A stretch of 64,000 nucleotides of DNA from Rhodococcus sp. 4CII (GTDB lineage Bacteria > Actinomycetota > Actinomycetes > Mycobacteriales > Mycobacteriaceae), in assembly GCF_014256275.1 (NCBI RefSeq), contig NZ_JACCFE010000002.1, positions 868,001-932,000 on the forward strand, read 5' to 3'. Every line of letters begins with the position of its first letter. The stretch's first letter is position 1. Below, one piece after another: positions 1 to 7,706 of this stretch. A program made the position numbers and the translations under genes. Below the pieces are notes generated by a model. The model saw nothing but the letters and a program-made list of their open reading frames with translations, was not told the DNA's origin and ran no database searches.

Positions 1-1
1 A

Positions 2-832
2 TGCTCGCAGGTCACCGAACTCGACGGCGGCACCGGTCAGCGGTTGGCGCAACGAAACAGCGACGCGGATGCCGAGGTGTCGGTGACTTCCGACGGCACC
101 TATGTGGCCTCCGTCGGCGACAGTCGCCTGGAACTGTGGCGCTCCGACCTGGTGCGGACCGTAGAGTACGGCCGGGTGGACGCGCCCGTGAATCCCAAGA
201 AGCAGCCTCGAAGCGGGTGCACCCTGATCGATGCCGGTTCGAGCAGCACCCGGCTCTCGGTTCTCGAGCGCTGTCCCGGTGAGGTGGCCGATCGTCTGAC
301 GGTCATGAACCCGTCGCCGAAGGACAACCAGGAACCCGAGGAGTACGGCTCCAGCGTCCTCGCGGGTGTCGACGCCGGTGTCGAGGGTGCCCGCATCCTC
401 GGGGTGTCGGGCGAGACGACAGCCGTGTATCTCCCCGCCGGGAAGACGTCCGGCCCTCGGATCGGCCTCTTCGACGGCACCGGCAACGCCGTGTCCGAGT
501 ACGCGCTGTCCGGTCCGGTCGGGTCGGACACGGTCACCTCGACGGGCAGTTCGGTGATCACGTGGTGGACCGGCTCCGAGGTGGTGTCCCTCGGCACCTC
601 CGATCTCGCACCCCGCTGGGCCTTTCCGGGCGCCCTCGGTCCCGGTGCCGTGATGGCCGGCGACCTACTGGTTCCGGTGGACTCCGGCATCGCCGTGCTC
701 GACTTGTCGACCGGAGCCTTGCTGCGGACGATCCCCGTGGCGCGCGACGCCCGGACCGGTCCGATCACCACGACCGTGGCGGGGGACGTCGTCCTCGAAC
801 AGCGTGCGGACCGGGTCGTGGCGTTGCGCTGA
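2..832 (+). CDS. Rv3212-like protein, C-terminal part (5' end outside window)
   Basis: The frame is open from base 2, so the gene begins upstream and only the last 276 codons are present. The protein is rich in Gly, Ala, Val, Ser and Thr, with repeated short beta-strand-like blocks (for example near the end, a stretch reading VLDLSTGALLRTIPV). This fits a PQQ-like beta-propeller. Synteny with the ParA-like, gpm2 and whiB1 genes downstream suggests the homologue of M. tuberculosis Rv3212, an alanine/valine-rich protein of unknown function. No catalytic motif is visible, and any N-terminal signal or membrane segment lies outside the window. The identification is by context and composition only. 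Confidence 0.6.
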   Translation, partial: CSQVTELDGGTGQRLAQRNSDADAEVSVTSDGTYVASVGDSRLELWRSDLVRTVEYGRVDAPVNPKKQPRSGCTLIDAGSSSTRLSVLERCPGEVADRLTVMNPSPKDNQEPEEYGSSVLAGVDAGVEGARILGVSGETTAVYLPAGKTSGPRIGLFDGTGNAVSEYALSGPVGSDTVTSTGSSVITWWTGSEVVSLGTSDLAPRWAFPGALGPGAVMAGDLLVPVDSGIAVLDLSTGALLRTIPVARDARTGPITTTVAGDVVLEQRADRVVALR

Positions 833-841
833 CGCGACCAC

Positions 842-1249
842 TCACCCGGGTTCGGCGAACACGACGAGGTAGCCGTCGGGGTCGCGGATCCAGATCTCGC
901 GGTGTCCCGCATTGGGATTGACGTGCACGTCGGTGATCACGTCGGCACCCACTTCCCGCAGTCGCGCGACGGTCGCGTCGAATTCGGCGGCCTCGAACCA
1001 GATCGCCACCCCGTTGCCCCGCGGGAGTGCCGGATCACCGATGGTGCCGTGGTGGTGCCCCTCGTCGAGCCGGTGCAACTGCAGCACCATGTGCCCGTCG
1101 ACGAGAAGTTGCTCGTAGTCGGGGCCACCGTGCCCGCTACGCGCGTCGAGGATCGTCCGGTACCACTCGCCGGACCGTTCGACGTCGCCGACGGCGAGAA
1201 GCGGCTGAGCTCGAATCCTGAAGGTGTCGAGCCGGGGTGCTTCTGTCAT
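842..1249 (-). CDS. VOC-superfamily (glyoxalase/bleomycin-resistance-like) protein
   Basis: The 135-residue protein has the single-module VOC pattern: an N-terminal strand leading into 'GDVERSGEWY' (21-30), a central 'LVDGHMVLQLH', and the C-terminal 'IWIRDPDGYLVVFAE' strand that normally supplies a metal ligand Glu. Such proteins bind a metal and a small substrate, and range from dioxygenases to antibiotic-sequestering proteins; the substrate cannot be read here. The ATG at 1249 was preferred over longer readings because the fold begins right after it and a TAnnnT hexamer sits 7 bases upstream. It lies just downstream of the GlxA-type regulator on the same strand. Confidence 0.75.
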   Translation of the reverse strand: MTEAPRLDTFRIRAQPLLAVGDVERSGEWYRTILDARSGHGGPDYEQLLVDGHMVLQLHRLDEGHHHGTIGDPALPRGNGVAIWFEAAEFDATVARLREVGADVITDVHVNPNAGHREIWIRDPDGYLVVFAEPG

Positions 1250-1256
1250 GGTGAGA

Positions 1257-1262
1257 ACGCTA
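1257..1262 (-). promoter_or_regulatory. Leaderless -10 element (TAGCGT) of the VOC gene
   Basis: TAGCGT on the minus strand, 7 bases before the ATG at 1249. With a start this close to the -10, the transcript would begin at or next to the start codon. It implies the gene can be transcribed separately from the upstream regulator. Confidence 0.5.
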
Positions 1263-1310
1263 TCGCTGCGCGCTCCCCGCGCACTTGGACGAATGGGCGC
1301 TCCACACCCG

Positions 1311-2300
1311 TCACCGGAACGTCGCGCGGTACGCGGTGGGTGAGACGCCGACCGTGCGTGAGAGATGTTGTCGCATCGACGTCGCGGTTCCGAAGCCCGC
1401 AGCCCCGGCCACGTCCTCGACCGGCAGATCGGTGCTCTCCAGCAGTTCGCGCGCGCGCATGATCCGCTGTTCGAGAATCCACTGGGTCGGCGACATCCCC
1501 GTTTCGGCGCGAAATCGCCGCGTGAACGTTCGCACACTCATCGACTCCCCCGCGGCCAGCTCCCGCAACGACAGCGGTTGATCGAGCCGGGTCAGCGCCC
1601 GGGCCCGCGCTCCCGCGGTCGACGCGCCGTCGGCTTCCGGGACGGGCTCGGTGATGAACTGTGCCTGACCACCGGTGCGGTGGGGCGGCACCACCGTTCC
1701 CCGCGCCACCTCGTTGGCCACCGACGCCCCGTGATCGACCCGAATCATGTACAGGCACAGATCGATTCCCGAGGCGACGCCGGCGGCGGTGAGGATTCCG
1801 CCGTCGTGGGTGTAGAGCACCCCGGGGTCGAGACGAACGTCGGGGTAGAGCCGCCGGAACGCGTCCGCCGACTTCCAGTGCGTGGTGGCGCGCCGGTTGT
1901 CGAGGAGACCGGCGGCCGCGAGAACGAACGAACCGGTACAGATCGATGCCATCCGGGTGCCGGGACGAATATGCGCGAAGGCGTCGGCGAGCGCGCGGGG
2001 CAGGCATCCGTCGTCGGGCGGGTCGTAGTCCTGGTCCGAGGCTGGGACCACGACGGTGTCGGCGGTGCCGAGCAGTGCGGGACCGTGCTCGACCGAGATC
2101 GTCACGTCGGTGTCGGTTCGGACGATGCCGGGCGTGAGTGCGCACGTCAGGACTTCGTACAGCGGTTCGCCGTCCCGCGACCGCGCCTCACCGAACAGTC
2201 GGTGGACGATGCCGAACTCGATCGGGAGAACGCCGTCGCGCACGAACACGACCACGCGATGCGGACGCACTGCCTGCGGGTGGCCTGCAATATCGGACAT
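1311..2300 (-). CDS. GlxA-family transcriptional regulator (DJ-1/PfpI domain plus AraC HTH)
   Basis: This 329-residue protein has two parts. Residues ~14-190 form a DJ-1/PfpI-like class I amidotransferase fold with the nucleophile-elbow motif 'SICTGSF' (Cys121). Residues ~225-325 form an AraC-type double helix-turn-helix containing 'SLRELAAGESMSVRTFTRRF' and the family signature near 'GFGTATSMRQHLSRTVGVSP'. GlxA-type regulators usually control nearby catabolic genes, the amidotransferase part acting as a sensor. Its promoter faces the flavodoxin-fold oxidoreductase at 2402, an arrangement typical of a regulator and its target. The effector is unknown. The start is the ATG at 2300. Confidence 0.85.
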   Translation of the reverse strand: MSDIAGHPQAVRPHRVVVFVRDGVLPIEFGIVHRLFGEARSRDGEPLYEVLTCALTPGIVRTDTDVTISVEHGPALLGTADTVVVPASDQDYDPPDDGCLPRALADAFAHIRPGTRMASICTGSFVLAAAGLLDNRRATTHWKSADAFRRLYPDVRLDPGVLYTHDGGILTAAGVASGIDLCLYMIRVDHGASVANEVARGTVVPPHRTGGQAQFITEPVPEADGASTAGARARALTRLDQPLSLRELAAGESMSVRTFTRRFRAETGMSPTQWILEQRIMRARELLESTDLPVEDVAGAAGFGTATSMRQHLSRTVGVSPTAYRATFR

Positions 2301-2401
2301 GGCCCGATTATTTCACATAGTGTCTCCCCGGCCACTGTTGCCACGGCATTCACGCACGCATGATCGGAGGAGTCACGACGACACGGAGCGGAAGGTGGAC
2401 C

Positions 2402-3232
2402 ATGAAGATCCTGTGGGTATCGGCGCATCCCGAGCCGAAGTCCCTCAACGCCGCGCTGCGCGGTGACGCGCTCACCGCGCTGCGCGAGGCGGGCCACGAG
2501 GTACGGACCTCCGACCTCTACGCGATGCACTGGAACCCGGCGGTCACGGCAGCAGACTTCGGCCACGACCCGCGGCGTCGCCTCCGGGTCGGCGCGCGGT
2601 CGGGGCAGGCGTTGGCCGAGGGAACCCTCGCCCCCGACATCGGGACGGAACAGCGCAAGCTCGCTTGGGCAGACACGGTGATCGTGCAGTTCCCGCTGTG
2701 GTGGTACGGCATGCCCGCGATCCTCAAAGGCTGGTTCGACCGCGTCTTCGTCGAAGGTTACGGCTACGGTGTCCGCCGCGCGGACGGTTCCACCCGGCGA
2801 TACGGAGACGGCACCCTCGCGGGCAAACGGGCGATGACGGTCGTCAGTTTCGGCGGCAGTGCGGACAGCGTCGGACCGCGCGGGATCAACGGCCAGATGG
2901 ACGAGGTCCTGTTCCCGATCCATCACGGAATCTTCTGGTACACGGGGATGTCCGTGCTGCCGCCGGTCCTGATCGACAGCGCGGACCGACTGTCCGCCGA
3001 CCACTACCCCGGCATCGCGGCCCGGTTGATCGAACGCCTCGCCGGTCTGCCCGTCGAGGCGCCGTTGCCGTTCCGTACGCAGGACGGCGGCGACTACGAC
3101 GACCGATTCGTGCTACGGGAGGATCTCGCCCGCGGGCTCACGGGAGTGCGCGCCCACTACGCGGACCCGGGTACCTACTCTCAGGGATTCGAGGTGGAGT
3201 CCACACCCACCGCGCACTGTAACGTGTTCTAA
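2402..3232 (+). CDS. NAD(P)H dehydrogenase (quinone)-type flavodoxin-fold oxidoreductase
   Basis: The N-terminus 'MKILWVSAHPEPKSLNAAL' is the phosphate-binding loop of the flavodoxin-like NQO/MdaB family, and 'QFPLWWYGMPAILKGWFDRV' (about residues 86-105) is the family's FMN-contacting signature. The protein (276 aa) probably reduces quinones or other electrophiles with NAD(P)H in the cytoplasm. The start at 2402 was chosen because a GGAAGGTGG ribosome-binding site precedes it and the fold begins immediately; an in-frame ATG at 2360 would add 14 unrelated residues. It is divergent from the GlxA-type regulator and 8 bases upstream of the SDR gene, so the two are probably co-transcribed. Confidence 0.85.
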   Translation: MKILWVSAHPEPKSLNAALRGDALTALREAGHEVRTSDLYAMHWNPAVTAADFGHDPRRRLRVGARSGQALAEGTLAPDIGTEQRKLAWADTVIVQFPLWWYGMPAILKGWFDRVFVEGYGYGVRRADGSTRRYGDGTLAGKRAMTVVSFGGSADSVGPRGINGQMDEVLFPIHHGIFWYTGMSVLPPVLIDSADRLSADHYPGIAARLIERLAGLPVEAPLPFRTQDGGDYDDRFVLREDLARGLTGVRAHYADPGTYSQGFEVESTPTAHCNVF

Positions 3233-3240
3233 TTCACGGC

Positions 3241-4071
3241 ATGGCAACCTATGTGATCACCGGCGCGGCCTCTGGTATCGGAGCGGCGAGTCGCCGCAGA
3301 CTCGAGGCCGCAGGCCACACCGTCGTCGGCGTCGACCGAGCGCAGACGGACGTGGTGGCGGACCTGTCGACCCCCGGCGGACGAGCAGCGGCCGCGGCCG
3401 CGGTCGACGATGCGACCGGGGGCGTCGTGGACGGTCTCGTCTGCTGCGCGGGACTGGGTTCGCTGTCCCACGTCCCGGGCGGCACACTCGTCGCCGTCAA
3501 CTACTTCGGAGCCGTCGAACTGGTGACGGCCCTGAAGCCCGCGCTGCAACGGGCCGGCGCCGCCTCGGTGGTGGCGATCTCGTCGAGCAGCACCACCACG
3601 CAACCGGGAATTCCCGACCATCTGGTAACCGCGTGCCTGGACGGCGACGAAGCGGAGGCGAGGCGCATCGGCGACGAGGTGACCGCGATCCCCGCGTACC
3701 CGGCCTCCAAATTGGCGCTGGCCTGGTGGATCCGGCGTGAAGCCGTACGACCCGAATGGATCGGCTCCGGGATACGGCTCAACGCGATCGCGCCGGGCAT
3801 GATCGACACACCGATGACCAGCGGAGACGATCTCGACCCCGAACTGGCGAAGGCGCTGGATTTCTACCCGGTGCCGCTCGGCCGACGCGGACGTCCGGAC
3901 GAGATCGCCGCGCTCGTCGAATTTCTGCTCGGGCCGGGGTCGACGCTGCTCTGCGGCAGCGTCGTCTTCGCTGACGGGGGCACGGATGCCCAGTTACGCC
4001 AACGGGATTGGCCCGCCGCGTGGAATCCCACGACGGAAGAACTTACTCGGCACTTCCAGGCGAAAAAGTAG
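3241..4071 (+). CDS. Short-chain dehydrogenase/reductase (SDR)
   Basis: A classical SDR of 276 aa: cofactor motif 'TGAASGIG' (7-14), catalytic Ser in the SSSS run (114-117) and the Tyr153/Lys157 pair in 'YPASK'. The C-terminal 'LNAIAPGMIDTPM' and 'CGSVVFADGG' segments are also typical. It resembles hydroxysteroid or 3-alpha-type dehydrogenases, but the substrate is not determinable. There is an insertion between the Ser and Tyr (about 120-150) compared with the shortest SDRs. The gene follows the flavodoxin-fold oxidoreductase closely and overlaps the convergent ParA-like gene by 29 bases at their 3' ends. Confidence 0.85.
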   Translation: MATYVITGAASGIGAASRRRLEAAGHTVVGVDRAQTDVVADLSTPGGRAAAAAAVDDATGGVVDGLVCCAGLGSLSHVPGGTLVAVNYFGAVELVTALKPALQRAGAASVVAISSSSTTTQPGIPDHLVTACLDGDEAEARRIGDEVTAIPAYPASKLALAWWIRREAVRPEWIGSGIRLNAIAPGMIDTPMTSGDDLDPELAKALDFYPVPLGRRGRPDEIAALVEFLLGPGSTLLCGSVVFADGGTDAQLRQRDWPAAWNPTTEELTRHFQAKK

Positions 4072-4840
4072 CGAGTTCCGATCCCGCCCAGTGCTTGGCA
4101 AGGTTCTCGGCCAGATCCCGGTACGCCTGGGCACCCTTGTTCTTCCGCCCCGCCAGGACGGTGGCCCCCGAGGCCGTCGCCTCCGCGAAACGCACCGTCC
4201 GCGGGATCGGCGGTGCGAGGACCGGCAGGTTGTAGCGGTCCGACACGTCGGAGAGCACATCGCGGCTGTGGGTGGTGCGGGCGTCGTACAGTGTCGGCAG
4301 CGCGCCGAGCAGCACCAGGTCGGGGTTGGTGATCTGCTGCACCTCCGTGACCGTCCGCAGCAACTGCCCCACACCGCGGTGCGCGAGCGTCTCGCACTGC
4401 AGCGGCACCAGGACCGACTGCGCCGCCGTGAGCCCGTTGAGCGTGAGGACGCCGAGCGAGGGCGGGCAGTCGATGATGACGGTGTCGTAGTCGTCCAGCA
4501 GCGGCGCCAGAGCACGTTTGAGGGCGAACTCGCGACCGGGACGCATGAGCAGCAATGCTTCCGCGCCCGCGAGATCGATTGTCGCCGGGAGGAGCGCCAC
4601 ACCGTCCTCGGTGTCGATCACCGCGTCCTGCGCCGCCAGATCGCCTGTCAGCACCTCGTGGACGGAGGCGTCCAATCGGTCGGGGTTGTGCCCGAGGGAG
4701 AACGTCAGACACCCCTGTGGGTCGAGGTCCACCACCAGAACCCGCTGACCCAGCGCGACGAGAGCCGCACCGAGTGAGGCCACCGTGGTGGTCTTCGCGA
4801 CCCCACCCTTCTGATTTGCCACTGCAAGAACCGTTGTCAC
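4043..4840 (-). CDS. ParA/Soj-like ATPase (Rv3213c homologue)
   Basis: This 265-residue protein opens with a deviant Walker A motif, 'NQKGGVAKTTT' (Lys11 and Lys16), then 'VLVVDLDPQG' and 'VIIDCPPSLG', the Walker A' and B signatures of ParA-type P-loop ATPases. No ParB gene is nearby, so a chromosome-partition role is not implied; by position it matches the orphan Soj-like Rv3213c. The start is the GTG at 4840. The frame stays open upstream, but residues before the GTG read as the antisense of gpm2 and show no family similarity. It is convergent with the SDR gene and divergent from gpm2. Confidence 0.85.
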   Translation of the reverse strand: MTTVLAVANQKGGVAKTTTVASLGAALVALGQRVLVVDLDPQGCLTFSLGHNPDRLDASVHEVLTGDLAAQDAVIDTEDGVALLPATIDLAGAEALLLMRPGREFALKRALAPLLDDYDTVIIDCPPSLGVLTLNGLTAAQSVLVPLQCETLAHRGVGQLLRTVTEVQQITNPDLVLLGALPTLYDARTTHSRDVLSDVSDRYNLPVLAPPIPRTVRFAEATASGATVLAGRKNKGAQAYRDLAENLAKHWAGSELATFSPGSAE

Positions 4841-4909
4841 GGCTCGATCCTTACCTACTTCGTCGCCGGAGGCGAGCCATACACGCAGATTGACTGACAT
4901 GATGAATGG

Positions 4910-5524
4910 ATGCCACCCAGTGATTCGCCGCGCGGCCGTCGGATCGTCCTCCTCCGACACGGCGAAACGGAGTGGGCCCGTTGGGGTAAACACACCGGTC
5001 GAACCGACGTCCACCTCACCGAACTGGGCGAATCCCAGGCGCGGGCGCTGGGTCCGGCGATGGACGCGCTCGAACTGCGCGACCCCCTCGTGATCGTCAG
5101 CCCGCGGCAACGCGCCCAGGAGACTGCGGAACTGGCGGGACTGAAGATTCAGCGCACCTGGGACGCCCTCGCCGAATGGGATTACGGCATCTACGAGGGC
5201 ATGACGACCCCGGAGATCAGGCAGCAGGTGCCCGACTGGACCGTGTGGACCCATCCGTGTCCGCGCGGGGAGCAGGCCGAGCAGGTACACACCCGGTGCG
5301 ACCTCGTGTTGTCCGTCGCGCATTCACAACTCGTCGACCGCGACGTGATCCTGGTCGGGCACGGGCACTTCTCCCGCGCACTCATCGCCCGCTGGGCGGA
5401 ACTTCCCGTCAGCGAGGGCCGCCGCTTCGCGATGTCACCCGGCGCGTACTCCGTCCTCGGCTTCGAGCACGGGGCGCAACAGGTGATCAGCCACAACGTG
5501 ACCACGGAGAAAGGTGCCCGATGA
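4910..5524 (+). CDS. gpm2: Histidine phosphatase / phosphoglycerate mutase-like protein (Rv3214 homologue)
   Basis: The 204-residue protein carries the 'LLRHGETEW' motif (nucleophile His17) and a second catalytic His in 'VGHGHFSR'. These belong to the two-histidine phosphatase superfamily. The M. tuberculosis protein in this position, Rv3214 (Gpm2), is known to act as an acid phosphatase rather than a glycolytic mutase, and that role is the better guess here. The start ATG at 4910 follows two closely spaced upstream ATGs (4899 and 4902) that are out of frame. The stop overlaps the ATG of the next gene (ATGA), so the two are translationally coupled. Confidence 0.85.
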   Translation: MPPSDSPRGRRIVLLRHGETEWARWGKHTGRTDVHLTELGESQARALGPAMDALELRDPLVIVSPRQRAQETAELAGLKIQRTWDALAEWDYGIYEGMTTPEIRQQVPDWTVWTHPCPRGEQAEQVHTRCDLVLSVAHSQLVDRDVILVGHGHFSRALIARWAELPVSEGRRFAMSPGAYSVLGFEHGAQQVISHNVTTEKGAR

Positions 5525-6000
5525 TAAGACGCGCAGTACCCGAGGACGTCGCCGCGATCACCGCCATGATCTACGAACTCGCCGACTACCAGAAGGCCCG
5601 CGACCAGTGCACCGTCACCGCCGAGCAGATGGACGTCGCCCTGTTCGGTCCGCGGCCGTCGACGTTCGCCCACGTCGCGGTCAGTGACGACGACCGGGTG
5701 GTCGGGATCGCGGTCTGGTTCCGGAACTTCTCCACCTGGGACGGAACGCACGGCATCTACCTCGAGGACCTGTTCGTCAGCCCGTCCGAGCGCGGTTCGG
5801 GGCACGGCAAGGCCCTGCTCGCCACACTCGCGAAGGAGTGCGTCGACAACGGCTACACCCGGTTGTCGTGGTCGGTGATCAATTGGAACAAGCCGTCGAT
5901 CGCGTTCTACGAGTCGCTGGACGCACACCCGCAGGACGAATGGACCACGTACCGGCTCACCGGGGATCCGCTCGGGCGCCTCGCCGCCGAGGTGAGCTAG
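5521..6000 (+). CDS. GNAT-family N-acetyltransferase (Rv3216 homologue)
   Basis: A 159-residue single-domain GNAT. Visible elements are the N-terminal 'IRRAVPEDVAAITAMI' helix, the acetyl-CoA-binding motif A 'LFVSPSERGSGHGKALL' (Q/RxxGxG/A type) and the C-terminal 'NKPSIAFYESL' motif B. The size and pattern resemble diamine or small-amine acetyltransferases. The ATG at 5521 overlaps the gpm2 stop by four bases. The 3' end overlaps the convergent membrane-protein gene by four bases. In M. tuberculosis entC lies between the two equivalent genes; it is absent here. Confidence 0.85.
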   Translation: MIRRAVPEDVAAITAMIYELADYQKARDQCTVTAEQMDVALFGPRPSTFAHVAVSDDDRVVGIAVWFRNFSTWDGTHGIYLEDLFVSPSERGSGHGKALLATLAKECVDNGYTRLSWSVINWNKPSIAFYESLDAHPQDEWTTYRLTGDPLGRLAAEVS

Positions 6001-6434
6001 CGGTCCGTCGGGTTGTCGGCGTCGGCATCCTGCCCGTACTCGGCTGCCAGCCACTTCGAGGTGGGACTGCTGAACAGGCACCCGAGGGCCGCCACCACGA
6101 TGACGCCGAGGAGCACACCGAAGAACGGCTGGTGCGAATCGGTGAGCAGCGACCACGCCACCGGGAGCAGGAGCAGTTGGGCGACGATCGCGATGGCCCG
6201 TCCCCAGCGCCGGCCGAAGATGAGAGCGAGTCCGGCGGCGAGCACCGCGCCACCGAGAATCGCGAACCACGCCGCGGTTCCATATCCACTGCTGACACTC
6301 TGGTCGTGTCCGAGCAGACCGCGAATCACCAGCACGACGGCCACGCCGACGGCGACCGCGCCCTCGAGCGCCACCAGGGCGCCCGCCGCGCGGACCGTGG
6401 TGGGCGTGGACTTGCGGAGAGACGGATTCGGCAC
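5997..6434 (-). CDS. Conserved four-TM membrane protein (Rv3217c homologue)
   Basis: The 145-residue protein has four hydrophobic segments, at about residues 15-40, 52-72, 78-95 and 102-120, with short loops and polar ends, so it is an integral membrane protein with both termini probably cytoplasmic. No functional motif is present. Position between the GNAT and lipid kinase genes matches Rv3217c. The GTG at 6434 is supported by a TAGGCT hexamer 7 bases upstream. It converges on the GNAT gene with a four-base overlap and is divergent from the kinase gene. Confidence 0.75.
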   Translation of the reverse strand: MPNPSLRKSTPTTVRAAGALVALEGAVAVGVAVVLVIRGLLGHDQSVSSGYGTAAWFAILGGAVLAAGLALIFGRRWGRAIAIVAQLLLLPVAWSLLTDSHQPFFGVLLGVIVVAALGCLFSSPTSKWLAAEYGQDADADNPTDR

Positions 6435-6441
6435 GTCGGCC

Positions 6442-6447
6442 AGCCTA
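6442..6447 (-). promoter_or_regulatory. Leaderless -10 element (TAGGCT) of the Rv3217c-like gene
   Basis: TAGGCT on the minus strand, 7 bases before the GTG at 6434. The same hexamer in the opposite direction serves the divergent kinase gene 50 bases away. Confidence 0.55.
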
Positions 6448-6497
6448 GAACACCCCGTCGCCGTCGGCCTCGGGACGGTGACACCGCCTCCCCCGGC

Positions 6498-6503
6498 TAG
6501 GCT
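6498..6503 (+). promoter_or_regulatory. Leaderless -10 element (TAGGCT) of the lipid kinase gene
   Basis: TAGGCT ends 8 bases before the GTG at 6512. This favours GTG 6512 over the TTG at 6503, which overlaps the hexamer itself and would lie upstream of the expected transcription start. Confidence 0.55.
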
Positions 6504-6511
6504 TGGGCCCC

Positions 6512-7468
6512 GTGCGCGCGCTGCTGATCGTCAACCCCAATGCCACGTCGACGACCCCGGCCGGGCGTGATCTGCTCGCCCACGCACTGTCCAGCCGCGT
6601 GCGGTTGACGGTGGCGCACACGACCCACCGTGGCCATGCCGCCGAGCTGGCGCAGCAGGCGTGCGTGGACGGAATGGGCCTGATCATCATCCATGGCGGT
6701 GACGGCACCGTGAACGAGGTGGTAAACGGCCTGCTCGGCACCCCGGAACCGACATCCATGAGCGCGGTGACGGTGGGACCCATTCCCCCGATCGCCGTCG
6801 TTCCCGGCGGTTCCGCAAATGTCTTCGCCCGCTCGCTCGGCATCGCGCCCGACCCGGTGGACGCCACCAACCAGCTCATCGACCTCCTCGCCCGCAGGCA
6901 GCGGCGCCGGATCGGCCTCGCGCACTGTGACCACCGTTGGTTCACGTTCAACGCCGGTCTCGGCTGGGACGCCCAGGTGTGTGAGGCGGTCGACATGCAC
7001 CGCAAGAACGGTCGCCCCGCTACACCGGCCCAGTACGTCCGCGCGGCGGTCCGGGTGTTCTTCCGATCGAAGTACGCCGATCCGACGCTCACCGTAGAGG
7101 TTCCCGATCGCGACCCGGTCGAGGGCGTTCATTACGCCTTCGTGTCGAACGCCAGTCCGTGGACCTATCTCAACAAGCGCGAAGTTCACACGAATCCCGA
7201 CACCACGTACGACACCGGACTCGGCATTTTCGCGATGAGGTCCACCGCGATCCTCACGACACTGCGGGTGGCCCGGCAGCTGTTGACCCCCGGCACCCGC
7301 CCGAAGGCGAAGAAACTCGTCCGGGTCGACGACGTCCCCTGTGTGCGGATCACCGCGACGGAGCCCATCGGACTCCAGATGGACGGCGATTACATCGGAT
7401 TGCGCAAGGTGGTCGAGTTCGTGTCGGTGCCGGATGCGCTGGACGTGGTCGCGCCGGCTCGGCCCTGA
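6512..7468 (+). CDS. Diacylglycerol/lipid kinase-family protein (Rv3218 homologue)
   Basis: A 318-residue protein with the diacylglycerol kinase catalytic signature: 'LIVNPNATS' (5-13), then the ATP-binding glycine motif 'GGDGTVNEV' (62-70) and 'VVPGGSANVFARSLGI'. The C-terminal half has the YegS-type beta-sandwich, ending 'PIGLQMDGDYIG'. It probably phosphorylates a lipid (diacylglycerol, sphingosine-like or glycolipid) at the membrane; mycobacterial homologues have no settled substrate. The GTG start is chosen from the leaderless -10. It lies upstream of whiB1 on the same strand, separated by 238 bases of regulatory sequence. Confidence 0.85.
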   Translation: MRALLIVNPNATSTTPAGRDLLAHALSSRVRLTVAHTTHRGHAAELAQQACVDGMGLIIIHGGDGTVNEVVNGLLGTPEPTSMSAVTVGPIPPIAVVPGGSANVFARSLGIAPDPVDATNQLIDLLARRQRRRIGLAHCDHRWFTFNAGLGWDAQVCEAVDMHRKNGRPATPAQYVRAAVRVFFRSKYADPTLTVEVPDRDPVEGVHYAFVSNASPWTYLNKREVHTNPDTTYDTGLGIFAMRSTAILTTLRVARQLLTPGTRPKAKKLVRVDDVPCVRITATEPIGLQMDGDYIGLRKVVEFVSVPDALDVVAPARP

Positions 7469-7538
7469 GCGCATTTCGGAATTCCTGTTTTCACCTAGCG
7501 GGATCTGCCCGCAGCGGGTATAAAGGACCACGTCCTTA

Positions 7539-7557
7539 TTAGGACAGCCTAACTACG
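7539..7557. promoter_or_regulatory. Possible IdeR-type iron box upstream of whiB1
   Basis: TTAGGACAGCCTAACTACG matches 12 of 19 positions of the IdeR consensus TTAGGTTAGGCTAACCTAA. The left arm and the inner AG-CTAAC are conserved, but the right flank is poor. It lies about 150 bases before the whiB1 ATG and just after a small inverted repeat (AAGGAC/GTCCTT, 7523-7537). Iron control of whiB1 is not an established feature of the family, so this is tentative. Confidence 0.3.
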
Positions 7558-7604
7558 TGAGCTCCCCCACGGTGCGGCGGTTTTCTATTGACATCCCGCC
7601 AGTT

Positions 7605-7620
7605 CGTGAAAGCATTCACA
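7605..7620. promoter_or_regulatory. CRP-type operator upstream of whiB1
   Basis: CGTGA-N6-TCACA (CGTGAAAGCATTCACA) differs from the perfect CRP palindrome TGTGA-N6-TCACA at one base. It is centred about 94 bases before the whiB1 ATG. In M. tuberculosis the whiB1 promoter is directly controlled by the cAMP-responsive regulator CRP (Rv3676), so site and target agree. A TTGACA hexamer at 7588-7593 lies just upstream of the box. Confidence 0.7.
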
Positions 7621-7706
7621 AGCAACAGTGCGGAAACATTCTCTACGCACACATGAACTCACCAAGACGAAACGGTGCACGACGCACCCAGTTAAGGAGC
7701 AGAAGG

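Noticed and set aside
4841..5323. An N-terminal extension of the ParA-like protein
   Set aside because: The extra 161 residues are the antisense of gpm2, and ParA proteins begin just before the Walker A motif, at the GTG at 4840.
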